A stretch of DNA of 64,000 bases from contig JAEPNN010000001.1 in the NCBI GenBank assembly GCA_017643385.1, positions 186,001 through 250,000 on the forward strand, in the 5' to 3' direction. Under the pieces are notes generated by a model. The model worked only from the letters and a program-made list of their open reading frames with translations. It was not told the DNA's origin and searched no databases. This stretch comes from Dinoroseobacter sp. GTDB taxonomy: Bacteria > Pseudomonadota > Alphaproteobacteria > Rhodobacterales > Rhodobacteraceae. This document shows, piece by piece, positions 27,404 to 36,269 of the stretch (positions are counted from its first letter, which is position 1; each line of letters opens with the position of its first letter). Position numbers and translations under genes: made by a program.

Positions 27404-28437
27404 GTGACCTGAAGGCGCGGCTGATCGAGACCGCGCTGGCGGAGGGGTTTGTCGCCGCGAGGATTTGTCGACCTGATGCGATCCCAAAGGTCTCTGAACG
27501 TCTGAAGGCGTTCCTCGAGGCCGGGTATCACGGGCAGATGAATTGGATGGCTGAGCGTGTTGCTTGGCGGGGCGATCCGACCGCTCTTTGGCCAGAGGCG
27601 CACAGCGTGATCATGCTCGCCGAAAGTTATTCACCCGAGCACGACCCGTTGACGGTGCTTGAGCATACAGATCGCGCAGCAATTTCCGTCTACGCGCAGA
27701 ACCGCGATTATCATGATCTGGTAAAGAAGCGGCTGAAGCGTGTCGGACGATGGTTGATCGATCAGGCGGGCGGCGAGATCAAAGTTTTTGTCGATACCGC
27801 TCCGGTGATGGAAAAACCGCTAGCGCAGGCGGCCGGGCTTGGCTGGCAGGGCAAGCATACCAATCTGCTCAGTCGGGATTTTGGCAATTGGGTGTTTCTG
27901 GGGGCGATCTTCACGACACTTGAGCTGGAGCCAGACCAACCAGAGGGGGACCACTGTGGGTCCTGCCGGGCCTGTTTAGATATCTGCCCGACAGATGCAT
28001 TTCCCGCACCCTATCAGCTGGATGCGCGTCGTTGCATTTCCTACCTGACCATCGAACACAAGGGCCCCATTGAGGAAGACCTGCGCAGTTTGATGGGCAA
28101 CAGGATCTATGGTTGTGATGATTGTTTAGCGGTTTGTCCGTGGAACAAGTTTGCAGTAGCTGCGTCGGACACGCGCTACGCTGCCCAAGATGATCTGAAA
28201 GCGCCGAAGTTGGCTGAGCTGGTGAAGCTGGATGATGCAGGATTTCGTGCGAAGTTTTCGGGTAGCCCTATCAAACGAATTGGTCGAGATCGCTTCGTGC
28301 GGAATGTTCTCTACGCTATCGGGAATTCTGGTGATCCGGGTTTTCTGGAAATAATTCGCCCTCTGGCGGCTGATTTGGACGCTACAGTGCAAGATGCGGC
28401 ACGTTGGGCGTTGGTGCGTTTGTCGTCTTTTAAATGA
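27400..28437 (+). CDS. queG: Epoxyqueuosine reductase QueG
   Basis: Reduces epoxyqueuosine to queuosine in tRNA, using cobalamin and two 4Fe-4S clusters. The 345-residue protein has the cobalamin-enzyme part with [20 protein letters not shown], two ferredoxin-type Cys motifs ([16 protein letters not shown] and [13 protein letters not shown]) and a C-terminal HEAT-like segment ([20 protein letters not shown]). The start is a TTG that overlaps the GST stop. The B12 requirement links it to the cobalt/cobalamin genes a few kb downstream. Confidence 0.93.
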   Translation: MSDLKARLIETALAEGFVAARICRPDAIPKVSERLKAFLEAGYHGQMNWMAERVAWRGDPTALWPEAHSVIMLAESYSPEHDPLTVLEHTDRAAISVYAQNRDYHDLVKKRLKRVGRWLIDQAGGEIKVFVDTAPVMEKPLAQAAGLGWQGKHTNLLSRDFGNWVFLGAIFTTLELEPDQPEGDHCGSCRACLDICPTDAFPAPYQLDARRCISYLTIEHKGPIEEDLRSLMGNRIYGCDDCLAVCPWNKFAVAASDTRYAAQDDLKAPKLAELVKLDDAGFRAKFSGSPIKRIGRDRFVRNVLYAIGNSGDPGFLEIIRPLAADLDATVQDAARWALVRLSSFK

Positions 28438-28462
28438 TAGAGGAGGGGCGTAGGCAAACCTT

Positions 28463-29398
28463 ATGCGTCCTGCTCCAAACCCATCCCGCGCGATTGCGCT
28501 GAAACTACTTTCGGTCACCGCCTTTGTGGCAATGGCCAGCCTGATCAAGGCGACATCAGACGCGGTGCCGCCTGGGCAGGCCGTGTTCTTTAGATCCTTC
28601 TTTGCGATGGTTGTGATTATCGGTTGGTTGGTGGCTCGTGGAAATCTGCGCACGGGTTTGAAGGTGGCTGACCCGATGAGCCATGTCTGGCGGGGCCTTG
28701 TTGGCACAACGGCAATGGGGCTGATGTTTGCCGGCCTTGGGCTTTTGCCGCTGCCTGAAGTGACCGCGATCGGTTATGCCGCACCTCTTCTTGTTGTGAT
28801 TCTTGCAGCCATGTTTTTGGGAGAACAGGTTCGCTTCTTTCGCCTGAGTGCTGTTGCGATTGGCCTTCTGGGTGTGCTGATCGTGCTGTCCCCGCGTTTG
28901 ACGTCGCTCGAGGGTGGGGCTTCAGACCGGGAATTACTGGGTGCCGTCGTAGTGCTAGCGGGTGCAGCAGGCGCGGCACTTGCGCAGGTTTTTGTGCGCA
29001 AGATGGTCGAAACAGAGGAAACGAGCGCCATCGTCTTTTGGTTTTCAATCACCTCAACACTGATGAGCTTGCTGACCATTCCCTATGGCTGGCAGGCTCC
29101 ATCACTGCAGGTCGCCAGTATGCTGATACTCGCTGGTCTTCTGGGGGGGCTTGGGCAAATTGGACTGACCTCGGCCTACCGGAATGCTGATGCAGGGGTC
29201 ATTGCGCCCTTCGACTACTTTTCGATGCTGCTGGCGCTGGTGGTGGGATATTTCGTCTTCGGCGAAGTTCCAACGCTGACGGTTCTCTTTGGCGCATCGT
29301 TGGTGATAGCAGCAGGCATTCTGATCATCTGGCGCGAACGACAACTCGGATTGGAACGCGCGAAGCAGCGCGAGTCGACCCAGCAAAAGGGGCTTTAA
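28463..29398 (+). CDS. EamA/DMT family transporter
   Basis: A 311-residue protein with ten predicted membrane helices in two EamA repeats (IALKLLSVTAFVAMASLIKA in the first, AGAAGAALAQVFVRKMVE in the second). It resembles drug/metabolite exporters such as RhtA or S-adenosylmethionine carriers, but the substrate cannot be read from sequence. It follows queG by 25 bases with a GGAGGGG ribosome site. Its stop overlaps the convergent DUF4198 gene by 4 bases. Confidence 0.87.
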   Translation: MRPAPNPSRAIALKLLSVTAFVAMASLIKATSDAVPPGQAVFFRSFFAMVVIIGWLVARGNLRTGLKVADPMSHVWRGLVGTTAMGLMFAGLGLLPLPEVTAIGYAAPLLVVILAAMFLGEQVRFFRLSAVAIGLLGVLIVLSPRLTSLEGGASDRELLGAVVVLAGAAGAALAQVFVRKMVETEETSAIVFWFSITSTLMSLLTIPYGWQAPSLQVASMLILAGLLGGLGQIGLTSAYRNADAGVIAPFDYFSMLLALVVGYFVFGEVPTLTVLFGASLVIAAGILIIWRERQLGLERAKQRESTQQKGL

Positions 29399-30219
29399 TC
29401 GCCCAGATCTGAACCCGTTTTGAAGGTCAGTGCAGCCCAGTCGGAATGCCAGACAGCCTCTTGTGTTTCGGGGCTCGGTTCGCGTGCAGACAAGATCACA
29501 GAATCCACCAGATATTCCGTGTTGGGCGCCATTGGCAGCGTGACCATACCGGCCTCGTCGGTACGGTATTTGGTCACCGTCACCTGATCTGTCATGTCTT
29601 TCGCAAACACCTCGATCTGTGTGTCTGGTAGGGGCGCGTCCCCAAGCCATAATTGAACCTGCAACCCCCCGGTTATCGGGTCAGTGTAAGGGTTCGACAG
29701 CGCCACCAGCTCGAAATTCAGCCCGACGCGTGTGTCTTGCCCCGCGCCGTCGCCCACTGCGATGAGGGCTTTGGCATAACGACGATAGGTCTCCTTGAAG
29801 CCAAACTCAGGAATGCCGCGCGCGGCATGTTCTGCGATGGCCCAGGTAAAATCCTTGTGCTCGGTAAAAGCGACGAACTTCTGAAAATCCCGATAGGTCA
29901 GGATTGAGTCAGTGGTCTCGTGGATCAGGGTCAGAAGACCCTCGGGACCGCTTGCAAGATTTGCGGCAGGCCGATCGCCAACGCGCCCAGTTACAGGTGA
30001 CAACCCTTCCGGACCCAAAACATCAAAGCGAGTGATATTTTGGGGGATGTAGGAATAAGTAGTCCCTGAGAGTTCTTGTCCCACACGAAGGTCGGCCAAT
30101 ATGGTCTCTCCTGCCGCGATGCTATAGGCCTGCGGGGAAATCCAGAACTCATGTGCTTTCGCCGGCAGGGCGATGGCAAGAGCAAACAACGGGGCGAGTA
30201 TGCGCGACAATCGGATCAT
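29395..30219 (-). CDS. DUF4198 periplasmic protein, putative nickel/cobalt uptake component
   Basis: A secreted protein of 274 residues from the preferred ATG (MIRLSRILAPLFALAIALPA). Signal peptidase cleavage after AKA would leave His as the first mature residue (HEFWISPQAY), the pattern of DUF4198/NikM-related Ni/Co transport proteins in which an N-terminal His helps bind metal. The fold shows beta-rich repeats ending LPMAPNTEYLVDSVIL. It is head to head with a HupE/UreJ permease and cobO, so cobalt delivery is the likely role. An in-frame ATG at 30321 would add 34 residues inside the opposite gene and is not preferred. Confidence 0.75.
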   Translation of the reverse strand: MIRLSRILAPLFALAIALPAKAHEFWISPQAYSIAAGETILADLRVGQELSGTTYSYIPQNITRFDVLGPEGLSPVTGRVGDRPAANLASGPEGLLTLIHETTDSILTYRDFQKFVAFTEHKDFTWAIAEHAARGIPEFGFKETYRRYAKALIAVGDGAGQDTRVGLNFELVALSNPYTDPITGGLQVQLWLGDAPLPDTQIEVFAKDMTDQVTVTKYRTDEAGMVTLPMAPNTEYLVDSVILSAREPSPETQEAVWHSDWAALTFKTGSDLGD

Positions 30220-30225
30220 GATCCG
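30212..30225. repeat. 14-base palindrome carrying the start codons of two divergent genes
   Basis: CGGATCATGATCCG is its own reverse complement. The minus-strand ATG of the DUF4198 gene (30219) and a plus-strand ATG of the HupE gene (30218) share the central CATG, so both proteins would begin Met-Ile-Arg. There is no room for two separate upstream regions here, so promoters must lie inside the opposite genes. Confidence 0.6.
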
Positions 30226-31360
30226 CAGGGTGGGGCTGGCGCGTCTGGTGTCAAGTGTCGCGCTTCTCTGGATCACGCTTGCGGTTGCCGCGACCGCGCA
30301 TGAATTGCGTCCCTCAATCATGGATGCGGAAGTTTCCGCTTCAGAGATCGTGTTGGAACTTGAAGCTGCGATTGAACCAATTCTTGCAGGGATTGATCAG
30401 GCTTCTGTCCTTGATACCAATGATGCGCCTCAGGCCGAAGAGCATGACAGATTGCGCGCGTTGCAACCTGAAGATCTGGAGGGCGCGCTAAAGAATGCAT
30501 GGCCGCAGATCAGCCCCGGTTTTCTTGTCGAGAGCGATGGGGTCTCGGTACCGCTGCAGCTTGAGGCTATCGAGGTGCCCGAGATTGGCGATGTAGAGTT
30601 CCCGCGTGACAGCCGTATCGTTTTGCGTGGTTCTCTCCCCGAAGGCGCAGCGCCTGTAACAGTAGGATGGATAGCAGCCTATGGGGCACTTGTGCTGCGC
30701 CAAGGCGATGCTGAGACGGGATACTCAGGATACCTGACCAACGGTGCGGTAAGCCTGCCGTTGCCGCGTGACGCGGTGGCAGAGCTGAGCCTGGGCTCTG
30801 CATTCGTCAACTACATCGCGCTTGGGTTCGAGCATATCGTGCCCAAAGGACTGGACCACATCCTCTTCGTGTTGGGCCTGTTCTTTTTCTCGCTGCGATG
30901 GCGGCCCCTTTTGGCGCAAGTAACGGCGTTTACGGTCGCGCATACAGTGACATTAGCCTTGGCAACGCTGGGCCTTGTGACGTTGTCTCCGGCCATTGTG
31001 GAACCGCTGATTGCGCTTTCGATCGCATATGTTGCCGTCGAAAACATTCTTTACGGCGGTCCAGACGCGCGGATTGGCTGGAGGCGGACGGGGATCGTCT
31101 TTGCCTTTGGATTGTTGCATGGGATTGGCTTTGCCAGCGTCTTGGGTGAAATCGGTTTGTCACCTGGCGCGTTTCTGTCTGGCTTGATCGGTTTCAATAT
31201 TGGCGTGGAATTCGGTCAGCTTGCCGTTATTGCTGTCGCCTTGCTGCTGCTTGGCGTGCCATTTGGGCGCAAACCGTACTACCGGTATTGGATCGCGATC
31301 CCAGGATCGGTTGCGATCGGTGTCATGGGCCTGTGGTGGGCTATCGAGAGGATGTTCTGA
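30218..31360 (+). CDS. HupE/UreJ family metal permease
   Basis: A 380-residue protein with a signal peptide (MIRRVGLARLVSSVALLWIT, cleavage after ATA) giving a mature start HELRPS, a periplasmic domain of ~180 residues, then the HupE/UreJ-type membrane domain with six or so helices (FEHIVPKGLDHILFVLGLFF, FTVAHTVTLALA, FGLLHGIGFASVLGEIGLSP). HupE/UreJ proteins carry nickel or cobalt. The TGA overlaps the cobO ATG (TGATG), tying it to cobalamin synthesis. In-frame ATGs at 30173 and 30200 are alternative starts. Confidence 0.82.
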   Translation: MIRRVGLARLVSSVALLWITLAVAATAHELRPSIMDAEVSASEIVLELEAAIEPILAGIDQASVLDTNDAPQAEEHDRLRALQPEDLEGALKNAWPQISPGFLVESDGVSVPLQLEAIEVPEIGDVEFPRDSRIVLRGSLPEGAAPVTVGWIAAYGALVLRQGDAETGYSGYLTNGAVSLPLPRDAVAELSLGSAFVNYIALGFEHIVPKGLDHILFVLGLFFFSLRWRPLLAQVTAFTVAHTVTLALATLGLVTLSPAIVEPLIALSIAYVAVENILYGGPDARIGWRRTGIVFAFGLLHGIGFASVLGEIGLSPGAFLSGLIGFNIGVEFGQLAVIAVALLLLGVPFGRKPYYRYWIAIPGSVAIGVMGLWWAIERMF

Positions 31361-31962
31361 TGAGCGAAGACCAAGAGGTCCACAAGGCCAAGATGCAGCA
31401 AGCCCAAGCCGAGATGCGTGCGAAAGTTGCCTCCAAGGAGGATGCCGGGCGTGGGTTGGTTCTTGTGCATACCGGTAAGGGCAAAGGGAAATCCTCCAGC
31501 GCGTTTGGTGTTGTGGTCCGCGCGCTAGGCTGGGGTCAAAAAGTTGGTGTTGTTCAGTTCATCAAAGGCAAGTGGAAAACCGGCGAACGGATTTTCTTCA
31601 AGAAACTCGGAGAGGTCGACTGGCACACAATGGGCGACGGTTTCACCTGGGACACTCAGGATAAAGCACGCGACATCGAAGCGGCTCAGGAGGCTTTTGC
31701 CAAAGGGTGCGAGATGATGGCGAGCGGGGAATACGATTTGATCGTCATGGACGAAATCTGCATCGCCATGCGTTATGATTATCTCAGCGTTGAACAGGTC
31801 CTTGAGGGTCTAGAGGCGCGGTCCGAGAAAACGAGTGTCGTACTCACCGGACGTGATGCGAAGCCTGAACTTTGCGACTATGCTGATCTTGTCACTGAAA
31901 TGACCGAGGTGAAGCATCCGTTTCAAGCCGGGATCAAGGCGCAGCGCGGAGTGGATTACTAG
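31360..31962 (+). CDS. cobO: Cob(I)yrinic acid a,c-diamide adenosyltransferase CobO
   Basis: Attaches the adenosyl group of ATP to the cobalt of corrinoids. The 200-residue protein has the P-loop variant LVHTGKGKGKSSSAFGVVVR, the segment VGVVQFIKGKWKTGER, the acidic YDLIVMDEICIAMRY and the C-terminal VTEMTEVKHPFQAGIKAQRG, all typical of CobA/CobO/BtuR. The start is the ATG that overlaps the upstream permease stop. A bidirectional terminator follows. Confidence 0.95.
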   Translation: MSEDQEVHKAKMQQAQAEMRAKVASKEDAGRGLVLVHTGKGKGKSSSAFGVVVRALGWGQKVGVVQFIKGKWKTGERIFFKKLGEVDWHTMGDGFTWDTQDKARDIEAAQEAFAKGCEMMASGEYDLIVMDEICIAMRYDYLSVEQVLEGLEARSEKTSVVLTGRDAKPELCDYADLVTEMTEVKHPFQAGIKAQRGVDY

Positions 31963-32012
31963 CGCTTCCCAGTCTTTGCCTCAGAAGAGTCAAATAGACT
32001 TGCGAGAAATGA

Positions 32013-32046
32013 AAAAGGCCCTCGCGAGCGCTGCGGGCCTTTTGTT
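32013..32046. terminator. Bidirectional terminator between cobO and ilvE
   Basis: AAAAGGCCC (32013-32021) pairs with GGGCCTTTT (32035-32043) around a 13-base loop. T-runs exist on both strands, so it can end transcripts of the convergent cobO and ilvE genes. Confidence 0.88.
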
Positions 32047-32072
32047 GTGCGAGCTGCTGTTGCGGCCCGTTA

Positions 32073-32942
32073 TTAGCTTCGGACCAGCTTCTCGTAGCTT
32101 TCCGAGATATCGCGTGTCAGCGCGCCGACCTCGAAATTGTAATCACCGATCTGGCCAACAGGTGTAACCTCGGCCGCCGTACCTGTGAGCCAGCATTGTT
32201 CAAAGCTCTCCATCTCATCAGGCATAATATAGCGTTCGATGACGTTGATGCCTTTCTGTTCCAGCATCGTAATTACCGTCTGACGGGTGATGCCGTTCAG
32301 GAAGCAATCAGGTTTCGGTGTATGTACTTCGCCATCTTTCACAAAGAAGATGTTCGCCCCGGTCGCCTCGGCCACATAGCCGCGGTAATCCATGAAAAGC
32401 GCGTCTGAACAGCCTTTTGCTTCCGCCGCATGCTTAGACGTGGTGCAGATCATATAAAGGCCGGACGCCTTGGCGTGCACCGGGATCGTTTCGGGCGAGG
32501 GGCGCTTCCACTTGGAGATATCCAGTTTCGCGCCCTTCATCTTGGCGTCGCCATAATAGTTGCCCCAACCCCAAACCGCGATTGCAAGCCGGACAGGGTT
32601 CTTTGCCGAGCTGACGCCCATGTCTTCGCCTGCGCCACGCCATGCGACCGGGCGCACGTAGGCATCGGTCAGATTGTTGGCCTTGAGCACTTCGTACTTG
32701 GCAGCTTCAATCTCATCCACGGTGTATGGGATCGGCATGTCGAGCTGGTTGGCCGAGAAATGCAAACGCTCAGAATGTCTGCGGCTCTCGAAGATGGTAC
32801 CGTTATAGCAGCGCTCGCCTTCGAAGACAGACGACGCGTAATGCATGGCGTGGGACAGCACGTGTACGTTGGCCGCGCGCCAGTCTACCAGCTTGCCATC
32901 CATCCAGATGACACCGTCGCGATCATCATATCCTCCAGCCAT
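32073..32942 (-). CDS. ilvE: Branched-chain amino acid aminotransferase
   Basis: A 289-residue class IV PLP enzyme that makes Val, Leu and Ile from their 2-oxo acids with glutamate. It begins AGGYDDRDGVIWMDGKLVDW, has HVLSHAMHYASSVFEGERCY, the PLP-Lys region VHAKASGLYMICTTSKHAAE and the phosphate-binding GYVAEATGANIFFVKDGEV. It diverges from petP across 158 bases. Confidence 0.94.
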   Translation of the reverse strand: MAGGYDDRDGVIWMDGKLVDWRAANVHVLSHAMHYASSVFEGERCYNGTIFESRRHSERLHFSANQLDMPIPYTVDEIEAAKYEVLKANNLTDAYVRPVAWRGAGEDMGVSSAKNPVRLAIAVWGWGNYYGDAKMKGAKLDISKWKRPSPETIPVHAKASGLYMICTTSKHAAEAKGCSDALFMDYRGYVAEATGANIFFVKDGEVHTPKPDCFLNGITRQTVITMLEQKGINVIERYIMPDEMESFEQCWLTGTAAEVTPVGQIGDYNFEVGALTRDISESYEKLVRS

Positions 32943-33034
32943 AGGGTTTATCCTTTATTTTGCATTTATTGCGCATTTGGGTCCGCTTCGGCCATAAAAT
33001 TACGCCGGAGCTGCGATTCGATATCAATCAGGTC

Positions 33035-33063
33035 TTGGAATGTCAACAATGCTGACATAAAAT
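33035..33063 (+). promoter_or_regulatory. petP promoter with operator-like palindrome as spacer
   Basis: A -35-like TTGGAA (33035-33040), a 17-base spacer and a -10-like TAAAAT (33058-33063) lie 38 bases before the petP ATG. The spacer is exactly TGTCAACAATGCTGACA, an inverted repeat with TGTCA/TGACA arms (33041-33057). A MarR-type dimer bound there would block the promoter; the nearest candidate is PetP itself. The gap in the repeat differs by one base from a PpsR site (N11 instead of N12). Confidence 0.6.
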
Positions 33064-33100
33064 GGGCAGTAGCTCTGACCTATGAAGAAAGAAAAGGCAG

Positions 33101-33607
33101 ATGGCAGATCGTACTGCGCAGGGCCCTCGGGGCGAAAATTTGCTGTTCTTGACGGATGATCAGCTGCGCAAGGCCATTGAAGCGATGTTCTTTGCGTATC
33201 AGGGTTTCACCGCTGATCCGGACCGCATCCTGTCGGAGAAAGGTTTTGGCCGGGCGCATCATCGTGCACTTCATTTCATAAACCGATCCCCCGGAACCAC
33301 CGTGAACAATCTGCTGGGAATTCTAGGGGTCACAAAGCAATCGCTGAACCGTGTGTTGCGTTCATTGATAGCTGCGGGTTTTGTCGAGGTGCGTGTTGGA
33401 GACAAGGATAAACGGGAACGGCACTTGTTTCTGACGGAAGATGGGGCAGGCTTGGAGAAAATGCTTAGCGAGGCGCAAAGGGCGCGGATGCGCGCGGCAT
33501 TTCGGGAAGCAGGCCCAGAGGCTGTAACCGGGTTTCGCACGGTCTTGGAACAGATGATGGACGAAGAAAGCCGTCGCATGTTCCAGCGCCTGAAGGATGG
33601 AGCGTAA
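33101..33607 (+). CDS. petP: MarR-family regulator PetP
   Basis: A 168-residue winged-helix regulator. The DNA-binding core is TTVNNLLGILGVTKQSLNRV followed by the wing (VRVGDKDKRERHLFLTEDG). It is followed 2 bases later by an OmpR-type response regulator, the petP-petR arrangement first described next to petABC in Rhodobacter capsulatus, where PetR is essential. Here petABC is about 18 kb away. A palindrome in its own promoter suggests autoregulation. Confidence 0.82.
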   Translation: MADRTAQGPRGENLLFLTDDQLRKAIEAMFFAYQGFTADPDRILSEKGFGRAHHRALHFINRSPGTTVNNLLGILGVTKQSLNRVLRSLIAAGFVEVRVGDKDKRERHLFLTEDGAGLEKMLSEAQRARMRAAFREAGPEAVTGFRTVLEQMMDEESRRMFQRLKDGA

Positions 33608-33609
33608 CG

Positions 33610-34317
33610 ATGGATCCAATGCTGACAGAAGCGCATTTGCTTGTCGTCGATGATGACGAACGCATTCGTGGGCTATTACAGAAATTTCTCATTCGGCACG
33701 GGTTTTGGGTGAGCGTCGCGCGCGATGCTGCGCAGGCAAGACGTCTTCTGGGAGGGCTGGAATTTGATCTGATCGTCCTTGATGTCATGATGCCAGGTGA
33801 AGATGGTATTTCGCTGACGCGTGAGCTACGCAAAGACCTGACAACGCCCATCTTACTTCTAACCGCCAAAAGCGACACAACCGATCGGATTATGGGGCTT
33901 GAGGCTGGCGCCGACGATTATTTGCCCAAACCGTTTGAGCCAAAAGAACTGCTCCTTAGGATCAACGCAATTTTACGCCGTGTACCGAAAGAAGAAAGTG
34001 TCAGTGCCGGGCCACGCGTGCTTCATCTTGGTTCAGTGAAGTACGACATAGACAAGGGTGAAATGTGGAATGGCACGGATCCGGTGCGTTTGACGGCGAC
34101 GGAAAGCGCGTTGATGCGGATCTTTGCGGCCTGTCCTGGCGAGGCACTGTCACGAACGCAGTTGGTCGAGGATCTGGGACGCGACGGTGATCAGAGCCAG
34201 GAGCGCGCCGTGGACGTGCAGATCACTCGGCTTCGGCGCAAGATCGAGGCCAACCCGAAACAACCACGTTACCTGCAAACGGTGCGGGGCGCGGGGTATA
34301 TGCTGGCGGTGGACTAA
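33610..34317 (+). CDS. petR: OmpR-family response regulator PetR
   Basis: A 235-residue response regulator. The receiver has the acidic pocket VVDDDERIR, the phospho-acceptor Asp58 (LIVLDVMMPGEDG), Thr and Lys switch residues (LLLTAKSD, DDYLPKPFEPKEL). The C-terminal winged helix ends RAVDVQITRLRRKIEANPKQ and QTVRGAGYMLAVD. Unlike the FixJ-like protein at 16792-17394, all receiver residues are intact. No histidine kinase is next to it. It is co-transcribed with petP and converges on dxs, 8 bases apart. Confidence 0.88.
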   Translation: MDPMLTEAHLLVVDDDERIRGLLQKFLIRHGFWVSVARDAAQARRLLGGLEFDLIVLDVMMPGEDGISLTRELRKDLTTPILLLTAKSDTTDRIMGLEAGADDYLPKPFEPKELLLRINAILRRVPKEESVSAGPRVLHLGSVKYDIDKGEMWNGTDPVRLTATESALMRIFAACPGEALSRTQLVEDLGRDGDQSQERAVDVQITRLRRKIEANPKQPRYLQTVRGAGYMLAVD

Positions 34318-34325
34318 GGCTGTAA

Positions 34326-36254
34326 TCAGCGTGCGCCGCTTCGACCCCGGACAACCCCGATGTCGAGCATGTCCAGAACCTTTGCTTCGATATCTTCCGC
34401 GTTCAGTCCTGCCACGTCGTACATATCCCGAGGGTTCGCATGATCGATGAAGGTATCTGGCAGAACCATAGATCTGAACTTCAGCCCCTGATCAAAGACA
34501 CCTTCCTCGGACAAAAGCTGTGCGACGTGGCTGCCAAAGCCTCCGACCGAGCCCTCTTCGATTGTGATCAGCGCTTCATGGTCGCTTGCCAGCTTCAAGA
34601 TGAGCTCTGTGTCGAGTGGTTTGGCGAACCGAGCATCTGCAATGGTTGGCGTGATACCCCGCGCGGCAAGCGCTTCGCAGGCTGCTTCGACTTCTGCCAA
34701 GCGCGTTCCAAATGACAGGATTGCGACGGTCGTTCCCTGCTTCACGATGCGCCCCTTCCCGATCTCAAGGATTTCGCCCTGCTCGGGAAGTTCGCATCCA
34801 ACGCCTTCACCCCGTGGGAAGCGGAAGGCAATCGGACCGTCGTCATAGGCCGCAGCCGTCGCCACCATATGGCGCAATTCTGCTTCGTTTGCAGCCGCCA
34901 TGACCACCATGTTGGGAAGCGCGCTGAGATACACAATGTCGAAGCTGCCAGCATGCGTGGCGCCATCTGCCCCGACAAGACCCGCGCGATCGATGGCAAA
35001 ACGAACGGGCAGGTTCTGGAGCGCCACATCATGAACAATCTGGTCGTAACCACGCTGCAGGAACGTAGAATACATCGTGCAGAATGGCTTCATCCCGCCA
35101 GCGGCAAGGCCTGCGCAAAATGTAACGCCATGCTGTTCGGCGATCCCGACATCGAAGGTACGCGACGCATAGCGCTGGGCAAACAGATCCAGCCCTGTGC
35201 CTGACGGCATCGCAGCCGTTATGGCGACGATCTTTGGATCTCGTGCGGCCTCGTCGATCAAGGTGTCTGCAAAAACCTTAGTGTAGCTTGGTGCGTTGGA
35301 GAGCGCTTTGTTCTGTTCGCCAGTAACTACGTCAAATTTGCCGGTTGCATGACCCCTGTCGGGTCTGTGCTCTGCATAGCCTTTGCCTTTCACGGTAATC
35401 GCGTGGATCAAAATGGGGCCATCTGCACGGTGTTTCACAGTGCGCAAGACGTTCAGAAGCTGGTCCATATCGTGACCATCGATCGGTCCGACATAAGAAA
35501 ATCCAAGCTCTTCGAACAAAGTTCCGCCGACCGTCATCCCCTTCAGCATCTCTTTGGCGCGCTTTGCCCCTTCCTGAAACGGAGGTGGTAAGAATGAAAC
35601 AGCACCTTTTGCAGCGGCCTTCAGTTCCTGGAACGGGGCTCCGGCATAGAGGCGCGACAAATAACTGGACATGGCGCCAACGGGCGGTGCGATGCTCATT
35701 TCGTTGTCATTCAGGATAACGATCAGCCGTTTTCCTAGGTGACCTGCATTGTTCAGCGCCTCGTAAGCCATACCCGCAGAGAGCGCCCCGTCCCCAATGA
35801 CAGCAATTGCGTCCCCCAAACCTTCCGGACAACTTCCCCCAAGATCGCGAGCGACCGCGAACCCGAGCGCGGCCGAGATCGAGGTGGAGCTATGCGCAGC
35901 ACCGAATGGATCAAAGGGAGATTCCGTGCGCTTGGTAAACCCGGACAGGCCGTCCTTCATCCGAAGTGTGCGGATCCGATCCCGACGTCCTGTCAGGATC
36001 TTGTGGGGATAGCACTGGTGCGACACGTCCCAAATGATCTTGTCTTTGGGCGCATCGAAAACGTGATGCAGTGCAACCGTCATCTCAACAACGCCAAGGC
36101 CCGCGCCCAGATGCCCACCTGTTACGGAAACGGCGCTGATGGTCTCCGCGCGCAGTTCGCGTGCAAGCTGGGAAAGTTGTGCATCACTGAGGCCTTTCAG
36201 GTCGGCAGGCGTGTGCACCATATCCAGCAGTGGGGTATCAGGTCGGTCGGACAT
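34326..36254 (-). CDS. dxs: 1-deoxy-D-xylulose-5-phosphate synthase (housekeeping copy)
   Basis: A 642-residue DXP synthase, collinear with the copy at 13707-15632 over its whole length (for example [20 protein letters not shown] against [20 protein letters not shown]). TPP-binding [20 protein letters not shown] is present. It is the last gene of a minus-strand unit SDR-hdaH-xseB-ispA-dxs that joins the first MEP step with farnesyl diphosphate synthesis, the common alphaproteobacterial housekeeping context. The two copies probably separate constitutive from phototrophic demand. Confidence 0.95.
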   Translation of the reverse strand: MSDRPDTPLLDMVHTPADLKGLSDAQLSQLARELRAETISAVSVTGGHLGAGLGVVEMTVALHHVFDAPKDKIIWDVSHQCYPHKILTGRRDRIRTLRMKDGLSGFTKRTESPFDPFGAAHSSTSISAALGFAVARDLGGSCPEGLGDAIAVIGDGALSAGMAYEALNNAGHLGKRLIVILNDNEMSIAPPVGAMSSYLSRLYAGAPFQELKAAAKGAVSFLPPPFQEGAKRAKEMLKGMTVGGTLFEELGFSYVGPIDGHDMDQLLNVLRTVKHRADGPILIHAITVKGKGYAEHRPDRGHATGKFDVVTGEQNKALSNAPSYTKVFADTLIDEAARDPKIVAITAAMPSGTGLDLFAQRYASRTFDVGIAEQHGVTFCAGLAAGGMKPFCTMYSTFLQRGYDQIVHDVALQNLPVRFAIDRAGLVGADGATHAGSFDIVYLSALPNMVVMAAANEAELRHMVATAAAYDDGPIAFRFPRGEGVGCELPEQGEILEIGKGRIVKQGTTVAILSFGTRLAEVEAACEALAARGITPTIADARFAKPLDTELILKLASDHEALITIEEGSVGGFGSHVAQLLSEEGVFDQGLKFRSMVLPDTFIDHANPRDMYDVAGLNAEDIEAKVLDMLDIGVVRGRSGAR

Positions 36255-36269
36255 CTCTCTGTCCTCCTC

